From a virus, in IMG/VR virus record IMGVR_UViG_3300011115_000616, positions 1 to 20,620 of that record: 20,620 nt of DNA; one strand, 5' to 3'. Shown piece after piece: positions 19,023-20,620 of the stretch (position 1 is its first letter; each line of letters starts with the position of its first letter). A program made the position numbers and the translations under genes. Under the pieces are notes generated by a model. It had not been told where the DNA came from. It saw nothing but the letters and a program-made list of their open reading frames with translations, and ran no database searches.

Positions 19023-19388
19023 GTGGACTATCAGAAGAACGCCGCGCTGTTTGTGTCTGTGCTGTTTCATAGCGGCACGAACGCTCATTTCATGCACTTG
19101 CAGACAAAAAGTTACAGCGAGCACAAGGCGCTTCAGAAATACTACGAAGGCATCATCGACATCGTTGATCGCTGGGCCGAGGCGTTTCAGGGTTGTTATT
19201 CAGTGATCGAAACGTATCCGGCCGATTTTCATATTGCCAAATTGCCGCTGAAATATCTGGAACAGATTAAAGATTTTGTGGACTCGATCCGCAAGGTGTT
19301 ACCGGACGAAACGCAACTGCAAAACATTATTGACGAGGCGTGCGAGCTGATTGACTCAACGATCTACAAGCTGAAGGTGCTGAAATAA
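19023..19388 (+). CDS. DUF5856-like helical phage protein (121 aa)
   Basis: GTG 19023 is the start that fits AAAGGG at 19012-19017; no in-frame ATG precedes it. The sequence contains ALFVSVLFHSGTNAHFMHLQ, KSYSEHKALQKYYEGIIDIV and, near the end, NIIDEACELIDSTIYKLK. This looks like an all-helical bundle with His and Glu residues in the helices, reminiscent of ferritin/Dps-like folds. I associate it with DUF5856, found in many phages, function unknown. The stop overlaps the next ATG (TAATG). The family label is from memory and should be searched. Confidence 0.6.
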   Translation: MDYQKNAALFVSVLFHSGTNAHFMHLQTKSYSEHKALQKYYEGIIDIVDRWAEAFQGCYSVIETYPADFHIAKLPLKYLEQIKDFVDSIRKVLPDETQLQNIIDEACELIDSTIYKLKVLK

Positions 19389-19678
19389 TGGCCGACATTG
19401 AGAAACTGGTGGCCGCATTGATGGCATCAGAAAATCAAGATCGCGCAATGAAAATGCGAATTCAAGGCGGCGGTGGATATGACAATTCTCGCGGCGCCAG
19501 TCTGCTAAGTGGCGGCGGCCGGGCAACGCTTGATATTCCAGTTTCTGATCGGTTGACGGTATCGCCGTGGTTTGGCGGCGGTGGGGCGACAGGCAAAGTG
19601 CCCACACCGCAAGGCGACTTCAAGATCAACAAATTCGATCCGCAGTTTGGGGTCGGATTAAATTATAAGTTTGATTGA
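19388..19678 (+). CDS. Gly-rich, beta-rich small phage protein (96 aa)
   Basis: Starts on a TAATG overlap. Residues 1-22 are helical (MADIEKLVAALMASENQDRA). After that come alternating Gly clusters and amphipathic beta strands (GRATLDIPVSDRLTVSPWFG, then FGVGLNYKFD at the end). The strand pattern and C-terminal 'GVGLNYKF' resemble outer-membrane beta-barrel strands, but there is no signal peptide. A virion or adhesion-type component is possible. I recall similar proteins near podovirus terminases without assigned function. Confidence 0.55.
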   Translation: MADIEKLVAALMASENQDRAMKMRIQGGGGYDNSRGASLLSGGGRATLDIPVSDRLTVSPWFGGGGATGKVPTPQGDFKINKFDPQFGVGLNYKFD

Positions 19679-19679
19679 T

Positions 19680-19853
19680 ATGCCTTCCGGCTCACCAGCT
19701 CAAGCCCGCCTGATGGCCGCGGCCGCGCACGATCCGAAGTTTGCTAAGAAGGTCGGCGTGCCGGTTTCTGTGGCGCGAGACTTTAACCAGGCGGATAAGG
19801 GTAAGAAGCTGGCCGAGGCTATGAAGCGGATGCCCGAAAAGAAAAATGGCTAA
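19680..19853 (+). CDS. small basic phage protein preceding the terminase genes (57 aa)
   Basis: ATG 19680 (MPSGSPAQARLMAAAAHDPK), one base after the previous stop. The N-terminal 'MPS.S.aQarlM.aaAh' pattern followed by FAKKVGVPVSVARDFNQADK is that of short phage proteins that often sit immediately before the small terminase gene (DUF3008-like group, from memory). It is basic and helical, with no membrane segment. Its end overlaps the next gene by eight bases. Function unknown. Confidence 0.6.
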   Translation: MPSGSPAQARLMAAAAHDPKFAKKVGVPVSVARDFNQADKGKKLAEAMKRMPEKKNG

Positions 19854-20145
19854 CGCAGGACAATTTAAAAAAGGCGACAAAAGGCCAGGGGCGGGCCGGC
19901 CTAAAGGGTTGCAGAACAAAGCAACCATAGTCGCCAAAGAAGCGATTGCTCGTTTTGTCGACGGCAACGCCGACCGGCTGCAAGAGTGGCTGGATCAGAT
20001 CGCAGTGCAGGACGGGCCGCAGGCGGCTTTTAAATGCTTTTCAGATCTGCTTGAATACCATGTGCCCAAACTGTCACGCGCAGAGGTCAGCGGGCCTGAT
20101 GGCGGGCCGCAGGTCGTCGAAGCCACTTGGCGGCTGGCCGAGTGA
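19846..20145 (+). CDS. putative terminase small subunit (99 aa)
   Basis: Begins MANAGQFKKGDKRPGAGRPK and continues GLQNKATIVAKEAIARFVDG. The basic, Gly/Arg/Pro-rich N-terminal 'GqFKkG..RPGaGRPKG..NK' arm followed by a helical domain is typical of phage DNA-packaging or small terminase proteins (DUF5681-like arm). The small subunit recognises the packaging site and hands DNA to the large subunit, whose gene follows with a GTGA overlap. The subunit role is inferred from arm and position. The acidic C-terminus reads VVEATWRLAE. Confidence 0.7.
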   Translation: MANAGQFKKGDKRPGAGRPKGLQNKATIVAKEAIARFVDGNADRLQEWLDQIAVQDGPQAAFKCFSDLLEYHVPKLSRAEVSGPDGGPQVVEATWRLAE

Positions 20146-20620
20146 ATATCGTTAAAGTCGAGATCCCATACGCGCCCAGACGGGCGTTTATGCCTTTCCA
20201 CAACCGAACGCATCGCTGGGCCTGCCTGGTCGCGCACCGGCGAGCAGGTAAGACCGTTGCCGCTATCAACGACATGATTCGCGCTGCTTTCACCAGCAAG
20301 GACTCGATGCCGCTTTATGGTTACGTGGCGCCGTATCGCAGCCAAGCTAAATCGGTGGTTTGGGATTATCTCAAGCACTACAGCCGGCCGATCAGCAAGG
20401 ATGCCAACGAAGCAGAATTAACGGTCACGCTGCTGAATAACAGCAAGATCCGACTATTCGGCGCTGACAACGCAGATGCGATGCGCGGGCTGGGTTTCTC
20501 TGGCGTTTACTTGGATGAATTCGGCGACTTTAAGCCGAGCGTATGGGGTAACGTGGTCCGGCCGGCGCTCAGTGACAAGCAGGGCTGGTGCGTGTTTGGC
20601 GGCACGCCGAAGGGCAAAAA
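20142..20620 (+). CDS. terminase large subunit, N-terminal ATPase part (3' end outside window)
   Basis: GTG 20142 overlaps the previous stop (GTGA). The 159 visible codons carry the packaging-ATPase motifs: Walker A AHRRAGKT (residues 31-38), the adenine/Q-like region FMPFHNRTHRWACLV just before it, Walker B VYLDEFGDF (122-130) with catalytic Glu126, and the coupling motif GGTPKGK (153-159) where the window ends. The C-terminal nuclease domain lies outside. It powers translocation of DNA into the procapsid and cuts the genome. The gene continues to the right, with portal and capsid genes expected beyond. Confidence 0.93.
   Translation, partial: MNIVKVEIPYAPRRAFMPFHNRTHRWACLVAHRRAGKTVAAINDMIRAAFTSKDSMPLYGYVAPYRSQAKSVVWDYLKHYSRPISKDANEAELTVTLLNNSKIRLFGADNADAMRGLGFSGVYLDEFGDFKPSVWGNVVRPALSDKQGWCVFGGTPKGK

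Overview
The window is a stretch of a tailed, probably podovirus-like, double-stranded DNA phage (free phage or prophage). It carries virion/DNA-ejection proteins, a tail fibre, a holin-endolysin cassette, a phage recombination module, a replication gene and terminase genes. Gene packing is very tight, with ATGA, TAATG and GTGA overlaps almost everywhere. The late-gene types, GH108 endolysin and mid-range GC suggest a Gram-negative, plausibly beta- or gammaproteobacterial host; this is inference. No integrase, CI-type repressor, tRNA, CRISPR or insertion sequence is visible, so lifestyle cannot be decided from this window.

Layout: (1) 1-5290, rightward: end of a GNAT acetyltransferase, then long Ala/Gly/Pro-rich proteins of the internal-virion/ejection type, interrupted by an AT-rich PP-loop (PAPS-reductase-like) gene. 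(2) 5338-6399: tail fibre, which appears to start at an ATT codon. (3) 6441-8291: small genes and a lysis cassette with several small membrane proteins, a 3-TM holin and a GH108 endolysin. (4) 14001 back to 8176, leftward: an early operon driven by a near-consensus promoter (TTGACA-17-TATTAT). It encodes small unknown proteins, a Sak4-like RecA-fold ATPase, a DUF669 protein, a Cas4/RecB-like nuclease with two cysteine clusters, a Lar-like anti-restriction protein and a string of tiny zinc-ribbon or membrane proteins. (5) 14139-18875, rightward: a small HTH regulator, a cytosine-5 DNA methyltransferase containing a 214-codon open frame in its +1 frame, an HTH/zinc-ribbon pair, a primase-helicase, a 170-bp region packed with GGGAACCGCATG-like repeats, and a small PD-(D/E)XK-type protein. 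(6) 19023-20620, rightward: small conserved phage genes leading into the small and large terminase subunits. Capsid and portal genes would lie beyond the right end, or before the left end in a circularised map.

The leftward operon looks like a single-strand-annealing recombination system (annealase, ssDNA binder, exonuclease) plus restriction defence. The methyltransferase on the other arm would add self-methylation. The primase-helicase and the adjacent repeat field are the best candidates for the replication initiator and its origin.

Most interesting points: the apparent dual coding inside the methyltransferase gene; the iteron-like repeat field after the primase-helicase; the ATT start of the tail fibre with a good Shine-Dalgarno and no competing start; and a PP-loop enzyme with an exact CC-X80-CxxC iron-sulfur signature but no reductase C-terminal cysteine.
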